A stretch of DNA of 64,000 nucleotides from Leptolyngbya sp. FACHB-261 (lineage in GTDB: Bacteria > Cyanobacteriota > Cyanobacteriia > FACHB-261). This document shows positions 33,963 to 42,664 of the stretch, in pieces; positions within the stretch are counted from its first letter, which is position 1; every line of letters begins with the position of its first letter. The notes under the pieces are model-generated. The model was given only the letters and a program-made list of their open reading frames with translations, was not told where the DNA came from and ran no database searches. The position numbers and the translations under genes were made by a program. The stretch lies in the NCBI RefSeq assembly GCF_014696065.1, contig NZ_JACJPL010000015.1, forward strand, positions 372,001 through 436,000. The letters are read 5' to 3'.

Positions 33963-34178
33963 CTAATAGCTCAGTGGCTTGCACCGGACGGGCTCTTGCG
34001 GTTTGGCAGTAGGTGTGCCCGAAGTCTGGGGTTCCTCACAGACCTGTTTTTGCAAAGCATTCTGCGCACTCGACAACGAGGTAACCCCCTGAGGGCTAAC
34101 GGTTAATGGCTGCAATAGCCCACTCAACAAACTGATTCCACCCACCCAGGCTAGCAACCGCTCTAGTCGTCGCATCAT
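33963..34178 (-). CDS. Small secreted hypothetical protein
   Basis: 71 residues. MMRRLERLLAWVGGISLL then SGLLQPLTVSPQ resembles a signal peptide; the remainder is hydrophilic with two cysteines 15 residues apart and proline-rich. Short length and absence of a known family make it uncertain. Confidence 0.4.
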   Translation of the reverse strand: MMRRLERLLAWVGGISLLSGLLQPLTVSPQGVTSLSSAQNALQKQVCEEPQTSGTPTAKPQEPVRCKPLSY

Positions 34179-34349
34179 GTCTCAAGGGCTACTACAAGTC
34201 CTAGACTCTAGAACTGTTTTTAGAACTTGAACAAAGGGTTGTTGCCCTGCCTCAAGCAAGGCTCCCACCCCCCAAAGCTCAGGCATCTCTGCCCCTAACG
34301 ACTTGCTTGGCCAAAGCCGTATCAAAGAGAAGAACCACGAAGTTCTGCA

Positions 34350-34377
34350 CCCCCTGGTTGGCCTGCCGGGGGGTTTT
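34350..34377 (+). terminator. Intrinsic terminator, plus strand
   Basis: CCCCCTGG (34350-34357), loop of eight bases, CCGGGGGG (34366-34373), then TTTT. One G-T wobble in an eight-base stem. The nearest plus-strand gene ends 400 bases upstream (33943), so it may end a long 3'-UTR or a small RNA encoded at about 34190-34377. Confidence 0.65.
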
Positions 34378-34436
34378 ATTTGGCCTACTCGGGAGTTCAT
34401 TAAGTAAAGTTAGAAAAGAACTCAAGGACCTTAGCA

Positions 34437-34664
34437 ATGAAAGCAGCCGGTTGGCGGTTCGGAGAGCGTAAGCGCAAGCGCTCCGGCAAAGACCGCTCCC
34501 ATCACAACTCCAGTGCTAACCAACGTCGTATCCAGAAGGCAACTCAAGCTCTACGTCGACAGCTCAAAGACGGCTCCGACAGCCCTGGGTCAAGTCACCC
34601 CAATCCAACCAGACCTAGTTCCCCCACCCAGCCGGTGGGGGTTCTTTTTGGCTCACTTAGCTAG
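34437..34664 (+). CDS. Small basic hypothetical protein
   Basis: 75 residues, very basic over the first 45 (WRFGERKRKRSGKDRSHHNS), then Ser/Pro-rich. ATG at 34437 has AAGGA nine bases upstream. The last residues overlap a strong intrinsic terminator (34621-34649), unusual for a coding sequence, so the true end or even coding status is open. A nucleic-acid-binding protein would fit the composition. Confidence 0.48.
   Translation: MKAAGWRFGERKRKRSGKDRSHHNSSANQRRIQKATQALRRQLKDGSDSPGSSHPNPTRPSSPTQPVGVLFGSLS
34621..34649 (+). terminator. Intrinsic terminator inside the 3' end of a small gene
   Basis: CCCCCACC (34621-34628), loop CAGCC, GGTGGGGG (34634-34641), then TTCTTTTT. Eight-base perfect GC stem with T-rich tail, located 15 bases before the stop codon at 34664. 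Confidence 0.8.
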
Positions 34665-34718
34665 CTATTTTTAGTCACCCAAAGTCAGCACCGCTGAGCA
34701 CGACGGTTAAAGCAACTG

Positions 34719-36953
34719 TTAGAGAAGCTGAACTTTCAAGAGCGCCTTCCAATCAGCCATAATTGGTGCCGTCCACAGCCAGATATCCGGCAGACTATCT
34801 GGAGTTGCGTAGGTCTTGTCTGCCGCTAGAACCTGGTCTCGCTGCTCAATGGCTTGAGCGAGCTTAGCTTCGACAGCCGTGTCGGAGGTTTCATCGCGAG
34901 CACTGCGCATTAGAGTTAAGGCAACTCCAGCCCGAGCCAAAGTTGCAGCCTGACGCCCTTGTGCACTGTTGTCCTGCTCAGCCATTGCCAGAGCTTTCAA
35001 CCAAGCATCATTAGCCAGCATCAGCTCACCGTTGCTGTAATGCGCAAAGCCGAGAGCATTCAAGTAGGTAGCCTGGCCAGGTTGTTGCTCAACTGCCTGT
35101 TGGAAATTTTGACGAGCGACACGAAGACCTGTGTTGCGGTAGTCACTAAAGCGTTGCTGGTAAGCCTGCATCGCTAGCCTGCCCCACAAATAATTGGCCT
35201 CGGCTGGGACTTTTGCTGTCTGAGGATTGGCTGGAATCTGGTTGAGCGCAGCTTCAGCCTCAGCTAACTTGCCCTGGTCCAGCAGCTGAGCAATCGCTCC
35301 ACTATAAGTCGCTGTGGAATCACTGGTTGTAGCCGAATCGGTAATTGAGGGGGGCTCTCCTGCTTCTGGCTCCGGAGCTACGGGGGCCACATTCACTGGG
35401 ATCTCAGGCATGAGCTGTTTGGCGGAGGGGCCATTGCCCTGGCTCGTTCCCCAAGTTGCTAACCCAAGCCCAGCAGCGACAGCCGCACCTGCAATCGCTA
35501 AGGTCAGGGAAAACCGATTCCTCGGCGCTAAAACAGCAGCACTAATACCACTCAGGGCTGGCGCTTCAGCTCCCAAGCCAGGTAGCCTCCAGCGAGACGA
35601 CCGAGCCGATCCTGAAGAATGGGTCGGTTGAACTTCCGCTTCGCGATGGGGTCCCGAAGAGGGGCTAGTTTTCTGATGGCCGCCTGGCAAACTCTCTGGC
35701 AGTAATGGGGGAGCAGTCTTCGTTGCCTCACTGGCAGCTAGCGCAGGCGCAGGTATCTCCGGTCGCTCAGCTGTGGGCCAAGGTAATGGGATCGCCACAG
35801 TTGCCATAGTGCCGATAGGGGAGGGCAGTAGGTAGCCATCGAACTCTGGATGCATGTACAGCACCGGCAGTACCCAATAGGGCTGGCTAGAGCTGTAGCT
35901 CGACAATAAGCCTTGGCGGGCTCGTGCCAGGCTCAAATCGACACTGGCACCTTGCGTAAGGTTGCGATAGAACAAACGACTGAGCGTCAAGGCCACATCG
36001 TCAGGAATGCGCTCGGCCATCGCTAGCACCGCCGGAATCCCCCGCTTCACCAAAGCTTCTGCTAAAGTGCGCTCTTGCGAGGCAGGGGTATGGCTACCCC
36101 GACAGGAGTTGAAAACAGCCAGCCGAACCCCATTGTTAGCCAACAGACCAGCTAGATCATCACCGCTCAGAAACTCTGTTAGGCCAGTCTGACTGCTAAC
36201 CAGACAGAGATTGCCACCATCAGAACCTAAATCACTATGACCGGCATAGTGGAGAACCTGGTAGTTGCCGTGCTCTAGCGCTCGGGTGAGATCAGCCCGA
36301 CCTGGTTGACATAGAAGTGTAATTTCAATCTGGCTACTTAGCTCAAGGCGTAAGTGCTCGGCTTCCTGTTCAGTAGAAAGATCCGCCAGGTCATTAGGCG
36401 TCGCAACGACCATCAACACCCTCAATGGCTGCGGGGGGTGGCGGGCGGGACGAGCAATGCTGCTGAACGTGCCTTGATAGCGGGTAAAGGTCAGATCAGT
36501 GACCATGGTTAGCGCACGGTTGCCGTCGTGTAGGGCTTCCCAGGGCAAGCGGGGCAGTCCAGGTCCCTTCAGCCCCAACCGTAAACGCAGGCGAGGCAAT
36601 AAATCCTCGGGCGCTCCTGCATACTGATGCTGAGCAATCCCCAGAGCAGCCAGCCAGCTGTCCCGCACACTGCCACTGAACAAGGCTTGGTACAGTTCGT
36701 GACCTAAACCGGTCAAACTACTCCCCCCCCCCTCAGCAGCACCTAAGGCGCCGAGTGAGGCAGGTGCTCTGCCGCGCAGCAATCCTAGGAGCGGATCGCC
36801 CATCAGCGCTTGCGCCTGAGTCAGCCAGTCTTCCACTGGCCATACTGCCAACTCTTCGGACAAAGGCACCCCTGGGGCAACTCGCTCTGTGCGAATCAGA
36901 TAGCGGCTGTCGCCTACCGGCGTAACAGACAAATGAAATTCGTGCTGGATCAC
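34719..36953 (-). CDS. CHAT-domain caspase-like protein with membrane anchor and TPR
   Basis: 744 residues. N-terminal region (1-170), CHAT protease domain (about 175-380) with catalytic-type His239 in HYAGH and Cys284 in FNSCRGS, proline-rich linker (385-460), one membrane helix (about 480-501, LTLAIAGAAVAAGLGLATW) and a C-terminal TPR-like helical domain (560-744). CHAT proteins are caspase-related cysteine peptidases; cyanobacteria have many, with stress or cell-death roles proposed. The membrane segment suggests protease and TPR lie on opposite sides. A G10 run sits near codon 75. No partner gene nearby suggests the substrate. Confidence 0.87.
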   Translation of the reverse strand: MIQHEFHLSVTPVGDSRYLIRTERVAPGVPLSEELAVWPVEDWLTQAQALMGDPLLGLLRGRAPASLGALGAAEGGGSSLTGLGHELYQALFSGSVRDSWLAALGIAQHQYAGAPEDLLPRLRLRLGLKGPGLPRLPWEALHDGNRALTMVTDLTFTRYQGTFSSIARPARHPPQPLRVLMVVATPNDLADLSTEQEAEHLRLELSSQIEITLLCQPGRADLTRALEHGNYQVLHYAGHSDLGSDGGNLCLVSSQTGLTEFLSGDDLAGLLANNGVRLAVFNSCRGSHTPASQERTLAEALVKRGIPAVLAMAERIPDDVALTLSRLFYRNLTQGASVDLSLARARQGLLSSYSSSQPYWVLPVLYMHPEFDGYLLPSPIGTMATVAIPLPWPTAERPEIPAPALAASEATKTAPPLLPESLPGGHQKTSPSSGPHREAEVQPTHSSGSARSSRWRLPGLGAEAPALSGISAAVLAPRNRFSLTLAIAGAAVAAGLGLATWGTSQGNGPSAKQLMPEIPVNVAPVAPEPEAGEPPSITDSATTSDSTATYSGAIAQLLDQGKLAEAEAALNQIPANPQTAKVPAEANYLWGRLAMQAYQQRFSDYRNTGLRVARQNFQQAVEQQPGQATYLNALGFAHYSNGELMLANDAWLKALAMAEQDNSAQGRQAATLARAGVALTLMRSARDETSDTAVEAKLAQAIEQRDQVLAADKTYATPDSLPDIWLWTAPIMADWKALLKVQLL
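36723..36732 (-). repeat. Ten-G homopolymer in the CHAT gene
   Basis: Ten C on the plus strand are read as G10 in the gene (codons GAG GGG GGG GGG, about residues 74-77). Such runs slip during replication and can switch a gene on and off. No other homopolymer this long was noticed in the window. Confidence 0.7.
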
Positions 36954-37150
36954 CGGCAGGCGGCTCAGGAAACTCTATCTCTTACTATTCTTACCCATGC
37001 CCCTCTAGCCAGGACCAAAGCTGTAACAAACCGATGTCACCAACCCGAAGCGACAGGAGCGGTAGGGCTAAGTTCCTCAAATCGGCTAACCGCTTTCCGG
37101 ATGGACTAAGCGTCTACAGAAGTAAGGGATGGTAGATGCACCCTGATTCA
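36954..37150 (+). other. Possible small RNA region upstream of a terminator
   Basis: No plausible plus-strand protein precedes the strong terminator at 37151-37187, yet this stretch folds: AGCGGT with ACCGCT (about 37059-37093) and GCGTCTAC with GTAGATGC (about 37110-37139, one wobble). CCCCTCTAG near 37000 could also pair with the CTAGGGG arm of the terminator, giving a long-range closing stem as in 6S-like RNAs. No family recognised; promoter unclear. Confidence 0.35.
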
Positions 37151-37187
37151 AATCCCCTAGCGCCCTCGGGTTCTAGGGGATTTTTTT
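37151..37187 (+). terminator. Strong intrinsic terminator with no gene before it
   Basis: AATCCCCTAG (37151-37160), twelve-base loop, CTAGGGGATT (37173-37182) and a run of seven T. The only plus-strand gene nearby starts after it (37399), so it should terminate an unannotated transcript. The rest of the gap, 37188-37398, holds nothing recognisable. Confidence 0.82.
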
Positions 37188-37398
37188 GCCTGTACTTCCT
37201 CCCACCCATCCCCTCTACCTCTGGGGAGACAAGCTGTGTCGGCATGCCGGCAGCAACCGCACAGTCACAAGTACAGTCTGAGTAAGCAATATCTGACGGT
37301 TTCAGTGGCGTTCTTGAGTTGCCTGTGTCTCTCAAGTATCGTGAGGACATAGCCCTCACCATAAGGGCTAGCTTAAGTCCTAGTCTGACCAGCTATTT

Positions 37399-38124
37399 GT
37401 GTTGACACAGTGGGCTCGCCTCATCTTTGCCACTCCTGGAGAGGGGCCACCCCTGTGGCTCCAGGTGCTGCTGCCAGCCTTGTGGCTACTGTTGGTATTT
37501 GGCCTTGCTGAGGCGCTTAACCGCCTTCAAAAGCCTGTTAGCAGCGAGCTAGCCCGCAAAACCGTCCACATTGGCGTGGGCAATGTGATCTTGTTGGCTT
37601 GGTGGTTAGAGGTGCCGACCTGGCTAGGGCTGGGGGCCGCGACGCTATTTGCAGGTTTGATGGGCCTATCCTACCGGCTGCCGATTCTACGCAGTATCAA
37701 CGGCGTGGGGCGACAAAGCTTTGGCACTCTGTTCTATGCCCTGAGCATTGGCACTTTGATCCTGGCCTTCTGGCCAGCAGGACTGCCACAGTACGCAGCG
37801 CTAGGGATCCTAGTCATGGCTTGGGGCGATGGTTTAGCAGCGCTGGTAGGGCAGCGCTGGGGTAAGCATGTTTACAAGATTGGCGGCATGACCAAGACCC
37901 TAGAGGGCTCTCTAACCATGGTCCTTGCTAGCTATACGGTTACAGCTATCGTTTTAGCTTTAGCCCAAGGACCAAGTCTCGCGACCCTACTCTTAATCCC
38001 GCTGCCAGTAGCACTTTTAGCCGCAGCCTTAGAGATGTTTTCAATCAAGGGCATTGACAATCTCAGCGTTCCCTTGGGTAGTGCTCTAGTGGCCTGGGGG
38101 TTGACAGTTGCTTTGGGAATTTAG
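37399..38124 (+). CDS. Phytol/dolichol kinase-like membrane protein
   Basis: 241 residues with about seven hydrophobic helices. ARKTVHIGVGN and the CTP-binding-like region AWGDGLAALVGQRWGKHVY followed by GGMTKTLEGSLTM match the phytol kinase (VTE5)/dolichol kinase family. In cyanobacteria such an enzyme phosphorylates phytol from chlorophyll breakdown for tocopherol and phylloquinone synthesis. Start is a GTG at 37399 (VLTQWARL), with a TTG right after it. It converges on the gene at 38208 across a strong hairpin. Confidence 0.85.
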   Translation: MLTQWARLIFATPGEGPPLWLQVLLPALWLLLVFGLAEALNRLQKPVSSELARKTVHIGVGNVILLAWWLEVPTWLGLGAATLFAGLMGLSYRLPILRSINGVGRQSFGTLFYALSIGTLILAFWPAGLPQYAALGILVMAWGDGLAALVGQRWGKHVYKIGGMTKTLEGSLTMVLASYTVTAIVLALAQGPSLATLLLIPLPVALLAAALEMFSIKGIDNLSVPLGSALVAWGLTVALGI

Positions 38125-38140
38125 AGGAACGCTCCAGAAC

Positions 38141-38179
38141 AACATAGACAGGAGAGCATGAGGCTCCCCTGTCTATGTT
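38141..38179. terminator. Bidirectional hairpin terminator
   Basis: AACATAGACAGG at 38141-38152 pairs with CCTGTCTATGTT at 38168-38179, and with one mismatch the stem extends to about 17 base pairs around a small loop. It lies between convergent genes; T-runs are poor (TTATC on the plus strand, GTTGTTC on the minus strand). Confidence 0.65.
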
Positions 38180-38207
38180 ATCTCTGGCGATCTAGACGAT
38201 TTGGCCT

Positions 38208-39263
38208 CTAGCCTTCCCCTTCGCGGCGGGGTCGATCAGAGCGCTTGATCGGTTTAGTTACTGGACCGGAGCGCTGTGGGTTAACTGCTGGTCTGACCAC
38301 ATTGTCGCGTCGTAATCCCCCACCACCTTCTCCGCGTCCGACGCCAGCACTGCGACGAGGAGGACCACCCCGGCTTGGACCGATTTCTCCCCGCTTCTTG
38401 CGAGGGGGCATGGGGGCTATCGATTGACCATCCTGAATCATCAGTTGCTCACCGTCGCGCTGAACCTCTAAGCTCCAGAAGTAGCCGACCCCTTTGCTGG
38501 GCAGAAAGCCAGCCAAGCGCAATTTGAAGGATTTTGGTTTTTCCTTGGCGCCCTTACGAGGAGCTTGACGGATTTTGACGATGACATAACCCCGGTCCTG
38601 AGACTGGAAGATTACCTCACCGCGTACCGAGAAATAACCATCTTCAATACCTGGGTCAAGAGGCTCTTCAGCTTTACCAAGTTCTACAGGCTCCCAGACG
38701 CCGAGAATTTGAGCGTGTAGCTGGTGAGTTTTGTCTCGGGTACGCGGGTAAACCACCCACAGATACTCCCGATCTAGCTCCAGATGATTCTTCACTAGAC
38801 TCATCACCCGGCCTAGAAGCACAGCGTTGATCACAGTGCCATCAGCAGCAATGAGGTCACCTCGAGTAAATTGCTCACTAGAGGCAACATAGCGCCCCCG
38901 AATTACCCCGATTGCCCGATACTGAGTGGGCTCACTGGGTGGGGGAATCGGCTGGTTACGTTGCAATCCTTCTAGTTCTTCCTCTGGGGGAGCATCCGGC
39001 TCAGTCTGACTACTAGCAGATGGAGCTGGGGCAGGCTCCGGGTCAGCAGTAGGAACAACAGAGGGGCGGATCGGACGGGCTAGGGGTGGGCGGGGCGAGA
39101 GGCCCGATGAGCTGCTATCAGACGTTCCCCCAGCTTGCTCCCCCTCACTTAGCGGCTGCTCAGGGGATACCCGATCCTGGGTGTCAGTGTTGGGTCGCAC
39201 TGGGCGAGTCTCTGGTGGGCGAGGTGGACGTGGAACACGGGAGTCAGGAGAGGTTTGGCTCAT
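38208..39263 (-). CDS. Conserved protein, proline-rich N-terminus
   Basis: 351 residues. Residues 1-115 are low-complexity Pro/Arg/Ser/Glu sequence; residues 115-270 form a globular domain (RAIGVIRGRYVASSEQFTRG, VNAVLLGRVMSLVKNHLELD, RGEVIFQSQDRGYVIVKIRQ), followed by an Arg/Gly-rich basic tail (GGPPRRSAGVGRGEGGGGLR). The middle domain resembles a protein I associate with many cyanobacteria. The RGG-like tail hints at RNA binding, which is inference. No signal or membrane segment. Confidence 0.78.
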   Translation of the reverse strand: MSQTSPDSRVPRPPRPPETRPVRPNTDTQDRVSPEQPLSEGEQAGGTSDSSSSGLSPRPPLARPIRPSVVPTADPEPAPAPSASSQTEPDAPPEEELEGLQRNQPIPPPSEPTQYRAIGVIRGRYVASSEQFTRGDLIAADGTVINAVLLGRVMSLVKNHLELDREYLWVVYPRTRDKTHQLHAQILGVWEPVELGKAEEPLDPGIEDGYFSVRGEVIFQSQDRGYVIVKIRQAPRKGAKEKPKSFKLRLAGFLPSKGVGYFWSLEVQRDGEQLMIQDGQSIAPMPPRKKRGEIGPSRGGPPRRSAGVGRGEGGGGLRRDNVVRPAVNPQRSGPVTKPIKRSDRPRREGEG

Positions 39264-39571
39264 GGGCTTGTGTCAAGGCTGGGTACAGGCCGATTGCACT
39301 GAGTTTATGGTACTGGCCTTCTCTGACGAAGACCGGTCGCCTAGGGGCGCTTGGTGACCAGGGAACTACTGAGGTCGTGGGTTCCTTGCATCGAGCAGGC
39401 AAGCAAATCCTTCCTGCAGCTAAATCCTTCAACTTTATCCCTGTCCCCGAGAGGAAGTCCGGTAATTGTTTCAACTGTTTGTGTGATGACGGGTCGGAGG
39501 CTTGGACCTGCTCAGAACTCAGAGCTAATCAGAACTAAGATATCCAGGCGTTAATCCTGCCCGCAATCATT
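39264..39571. other. Intergenic region
   Basis: About 300 bases between divergent genes; no clear promoter motif, RNA or repeat noticed. Confidence 0.3.
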
Positions 39572-40594
39572 ATGGCTGGCCCAAGACGGGCGAGAGCATT
39601 GTGCAGAAGCAGCCCTGAACCGATGTGTTCCATAATGGCACCAGAGTTCAAGGGGATTGGTGTGGCTCAGAAACGCAGACGCTGGCTGGTGATTGGTTTT
39701 GTGCTCATCAGCATGGTATCCCTTCTCGGTTTTTCTGTAGCCCCCTTCTTACCCAACCTGTTTGACCAGTCAGCTAGTGTCGCCAGTACGCCTCAAAACA
39801 CGCCTGCCGATCTTCAGGCTGACCTTAAAGCTCAAGAGCGAGGCTATGAATTGGTCATTCAACGAGAGCCTGACAACCGAACAGCTCTTGAGGGATTAGT
39901 TCGCACCCGAGCGCAATTGGGCAACTTTCAGGGCTTGGTGGAGCCCCTACAGCAGCTCGTCAAACTGAGTCCTCAGGAGCCAGGTTACGCAGTCTTACTC
40001 GCTCAGGCTCAGTTGCGCTTAGGAGACCAGGAAGCAGCTGCCAGCACCTATCGGGACGTTCTAACCCGTTCGCCTGGTGAGCCAGATGCTCTCAACGGGT
40101 TAGTGGGTTTACTGCTGCAGCAAAACAAGCCAGAAGCTGCTGTTGGTCTGCTTCAAGACACCCTCAAGGTCGCCAATCAGCAGACAACACCGGCCGTACC
40201 CCCTCCTCCTGGGCAGGCCCCACTCCAACCACAGCCAATTAACAAAGCAGATGTGCAATGGCTGTTAGGCAACGTCTACGCAGCCCAGCAGCGATATCCT
40301 GAAGCCTTGCAAGTGTACGACCAGATTTTGAACCGAGATAAAAATGATTTCCGGCCTCTAGTGGGCAAGGCACTGGTTCTGCGTGAGCAGGGTAAGGCTG
40401 CAGAATCGCAGGCACTATTTGATTCTGCAGTTGCCTTAGCACCAGCAGCGGCGAAAGATCAGATCAAGCAACTGGCCACTCCGCCTGCTGCACCGCCTGC
40501 AACTCCTGCCCCTTCTACTACTCCGCCTGCTGCCGCGCCGCAGTCTCCTGCCGCTATGCCGCCTGCCGCGACATCCCCTGCCACCACGCCTTGA
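39572..40594 (+). CDS. Membrane-anchored TPR protein
   Basis: 340 residues. A membrane helix at about 38-60 (WLVIGFVLISMVSLLGFSVA), TPR-like repeats over about 90-275 (for example GYELVIQREPDNRTALEGL and AQQRYPEALQVYDQIL), then a Pro/Ala/Thr-rich tail. A scaffold facing the periplasm or lumen is likely. The first 17-21 residues look non-coding; ATG codons at 39623 or 39635 (MAPEFKGIGV) are likely true starts. Ten bases separate its stop from fetA, suggesting a shared transcript. Confidence 0.82.
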   Translation: MAGPRRARALCRSSPEPMCSIMAPEFKGIGVAQKRRRWLVIGFVLISMVSLLGFSVAPFLPNLFDQSASVASTPQNTPADLQADLKAQERGYELVIQREPDNRTALEGLVRTRAQLGNFQGLVEPLQQLVKLSPQEPGYAVLLAQAQLRLGDQEAAASTYRDVLTRSPGEPDALNGLVGLLLQQNKPEAAVGLLQDTLKVANQQTTPAVPPPPGQAPLQPQPINKADVQWLLGNVYAAQQRYPEALQVYDQILNRDKNDFRPLVGKALVLREQGKAAESQALFDSAVALAPAAAKDQIKQLATPPAAPPATPAPSTTPPAAAPQSPAAMPPAATSPATTP

Positions 40595-40604
40595 GCTGCT
40601 GTCC

Positions 40605-41303
40605 ATGCTGCTACGGCTAGAGCAGGTTGGTCGTCAGGTCCGTGATGGAGCTACGGGTAATTCAGTCTGGTTACTGCGTGATCTCAGTTTTGGCCTCCAA
40701 GCTGGCGAATGCCTGAGCATTGTTGGTCCTTCAGGATCGGGTAAAACCTCCCTACTGCGGCTGCTGATGCGTCTGGAGGATCCTACACATGGTCAGATTT
40801 TTCTAGAAGACAAACCCTTAACAGATTGGCCAGTACAAACGGTACGACAAAGGCTCAGCTTGGTTTTCCAGGAGGGACGTTTGTTCACAGGCAGTGTGCG
40901 TGACAACTTGCTCTACGGTTTGCAGCTGCGGGGCTGGAGCGGCGCTAAGTTGGATCTCCAGCTCAACGAAAGTGCGGCCTTAGCGGGTATTCCGGCAGAA
41001 TGGCTAGAGCGCCCAGTTGAGCAGCTTTCCAGAGGTCAACAGCAGCAGGTGGCAATAGCACGAGCCTTATGCGTTGAGCCTGAAATTCTGCTCTTGGATG
41101 AACCAACAGCCAACCTGGACACGGCTAAAGCGGTTCAGCTGATAGATGCTCTAGTTGGTTTAAGCTTGCGCCATACGATGACAGTCGTGCTCACAACTCA
41201 CCAGCGAGAGTGGGTAAGCCGCCTGGATGGGCGAGCACTGGCATTGCAGGCAGGTCAATTGGTTTGGCAGGGTCCTGCAGTTGATCTGCCATCTAACCTG
41301 TGA
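40605..41303 (+). CDS. fetA: Iron export ABC transporter ATP-binding protein FetA
   Basis: 232 residues: Walker A GPSGSGKTS, Q-loop LVFQEGRLFTGSVRDNLLYG, signature LSRGQQQQVAIARAL, Walker B ILLLDEP. The paired FetB/UPF0014 permease downstream identifies it as FetA, which together with FetB is proposed to export iron or confer metal and oxidative-stress tolerance. ATG at 40605 follows the TPR gene by ten bases. Confidence 0.85.
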   Translation: MLLRLEQVGRQVRDGATGNSVWLLRDLSFGLQAGECLSIVGPSGSGKTSLLRLLMRLEDPTHGQIFLEDKPLTDWPVQTVRQRLSLVFQEGRLFTGSVRDNLLYGLQLRGWSGAKLDLQLNESAALAGIPAEWLERPVEQLSRGQQQQVAIARALCVEPEILLLDEPTANLDTAKAVQLIDALVGLSLRHTMTVVLTTHQREWVSRLDGRALALQAGQLVWQGPAVDLPSNL

Positions 41304-41399
41304 GCCGTCTCTCTGGCATACAAGTTGGATGGCTCAGCACTGCACTGCTCTAAACTCCATAAAGTGAAAAAGTAAACCTTTGTCTGTAACAGCCCTAAC

Positions 41400-42185
41400 G
41401 TGGAAGCCATAAACCCAAGCTGGACCGATCTGAGTCGCAGTCTGGCGCTAATCGGCGTGGTCATCGGTTTATCAATCTGGCAGCAGCTAGGAGTCACGCG
41501 AGATTTACTAGTGGCGACCCTGCGCACAGTAATTCAGCTGGTCTTAGTTGGCTTCATTCTGAAGTCAGTGTTTGCCATCGATAACCCTTGGGCAGAACTA
41601 GGCATCCTGCTGCTAATGGGTTCTATTGCTGCTTTGGAAGCTCGCAATCGATTGAAGCAGCCTGTAGCGCAAGCGCTGCCCATTCTTACAGGTTCAATTT
41701 TCCTGGCCTCTGGTCTGACTCTGGTCTACGTAACCCAGGTCGTCATTCAACCAGTTATCTGGTACGACCCTCATTACGTGATTCCATTAGCAGGAATGAT
41801 CCTAGGCAATGCCATGAATGCAGCAGCTTTAGCAGCAGAGCGTTTGCAGGCAACCATCCGGAGCCAGCGTAGTGAGATTGAAGCGCGATTAGTTCTCGGG
41901 GCAAGCCCAAGTCAAGTTTGTGCTCCATACATCCGAACTGCTTTAAAGACAGGGCTAATCCCTACAATTAACTCCATGATGGTAGTAGGCTTGGTGAGTT
42001 TACCTGGAACAATGACTGGGCAGATCCTAGCAGGAGCTGATCCTGCTGTTGCTGTAAAGTATCAGCTCGTAATCATAATCATGCTGGCTTTTACTAATGC
42101 AACAACAGCGCTACTGGTCGCGTTGCTCCTAGCTAAACGCTTCTTCAATTCGGCTTGGCAGCTACAGTGCACGGAGCAAATTTAA
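41400..42185 (+). CDS. fetB: Iron export ABC transporter permease FetB (UPF0014)
   Basis: 261 residues and about seven helices. Family signature: VTRDLLVATLRTVIQLVLVG, the GMILGNAMNAAAL loop and the coupling region IEARLVLGASPSQ followed by SMMVVGLVSLPGTMTGQILAG. Start is a GTG at 41400. The 96-base gap after fetA has no terminator, so they are co-transcribed. Substrate inferred from E. coli FetAB (iron). Confidence 0.9.
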   Translation: MEAINPSWTDLSRSLALIGVVIGLSIWQQLGVTRDLLVATLRTVIQLVLVGFILKSVFAIDNPWAELGILLLMGSIAALEARNRLKQPVAQALPILTGSIFLASGLTLVYVTQVVIQPVIWYDPHYVIPLAGMILGNAMNAAALAAERLQATIRSQRSEIEARLVLGASPSQVCAPYIRTALKTGLIPTINSMMVVGLVSLPGTMTGQILAGADPAVAVKYQLVIIIMLAFTNATTALLVALLLAKRFFNSAWQLQCTEQI

Positions 42186-42664
42186 CCTACCTAGTAGTAG
42201 TCGAGCCCAGATTCTCGTTTCACAAAAAATCTCAATCTCAGCAGTTTTTCCTAACTGCCTTCTGTATATTCACTCTATAAACAAAATAGATTTGCGGTTA
42301 ACAAAAGCATCCTACTGCGCTCAGCATAGTTCAAGCTGGCTACTACGCATCTGTTTTTAAGCTGCACAAATTAATTAGCCTATAATTTTTAGCAAGAGCA
42401 AATCAGTTGTTTTACTGATATTTTTTCTAGGTCTCCTTGCAAAAGTTGCGTACCCCTACGGAAGAAGCTTAGTTCAAGCAACTGTTATTACATAGAGAAA
42501 GTGTATTAAACTCAGCCGATGGAGAGGAATCCAACTCTCTAACTTGTGAGTTCTCAGAACATCTTTATCTGTATTTACCTGCCCCCTAAACTCATTTGTT
42601 CTCTTAGTGAGCAAACTGGGTACTTCTAAATCTGCATCCGTTCACGCTGTCAGGAGAAAGCCCC
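42186..42664 (+). other. Leader region of the hps operon
   Basis: 479 AT-rich bases with no open frame, upstream of hpsA. The last stretch contains the ribosome binding site CAGGAGAAAG. The length suggests a long leader or several promoters; I could not assign a -10/-35 pair. Confidence 0.4.

Noticed and set aside
34182-34400. Minus-strand frame of 72 codons
   Set aside because: It runs across the plus-strand terminator at 34350-34377, has no ribosome binding site and no recognisable protein pattern.
37095-37187. Possible tRNA because of GATTCAAATCC, which looks like a T-arm loop
   Set aside because: The flanking bases do not pair, no acceptor stem or anticodon arm can be drawn, and the 3' part is a terminator hairpin.
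42186-42664. CRISPR or tandem repeat leader before hpsA
   Set aside because: No regularly spaced repeats are present; the region is simply AT-rich.
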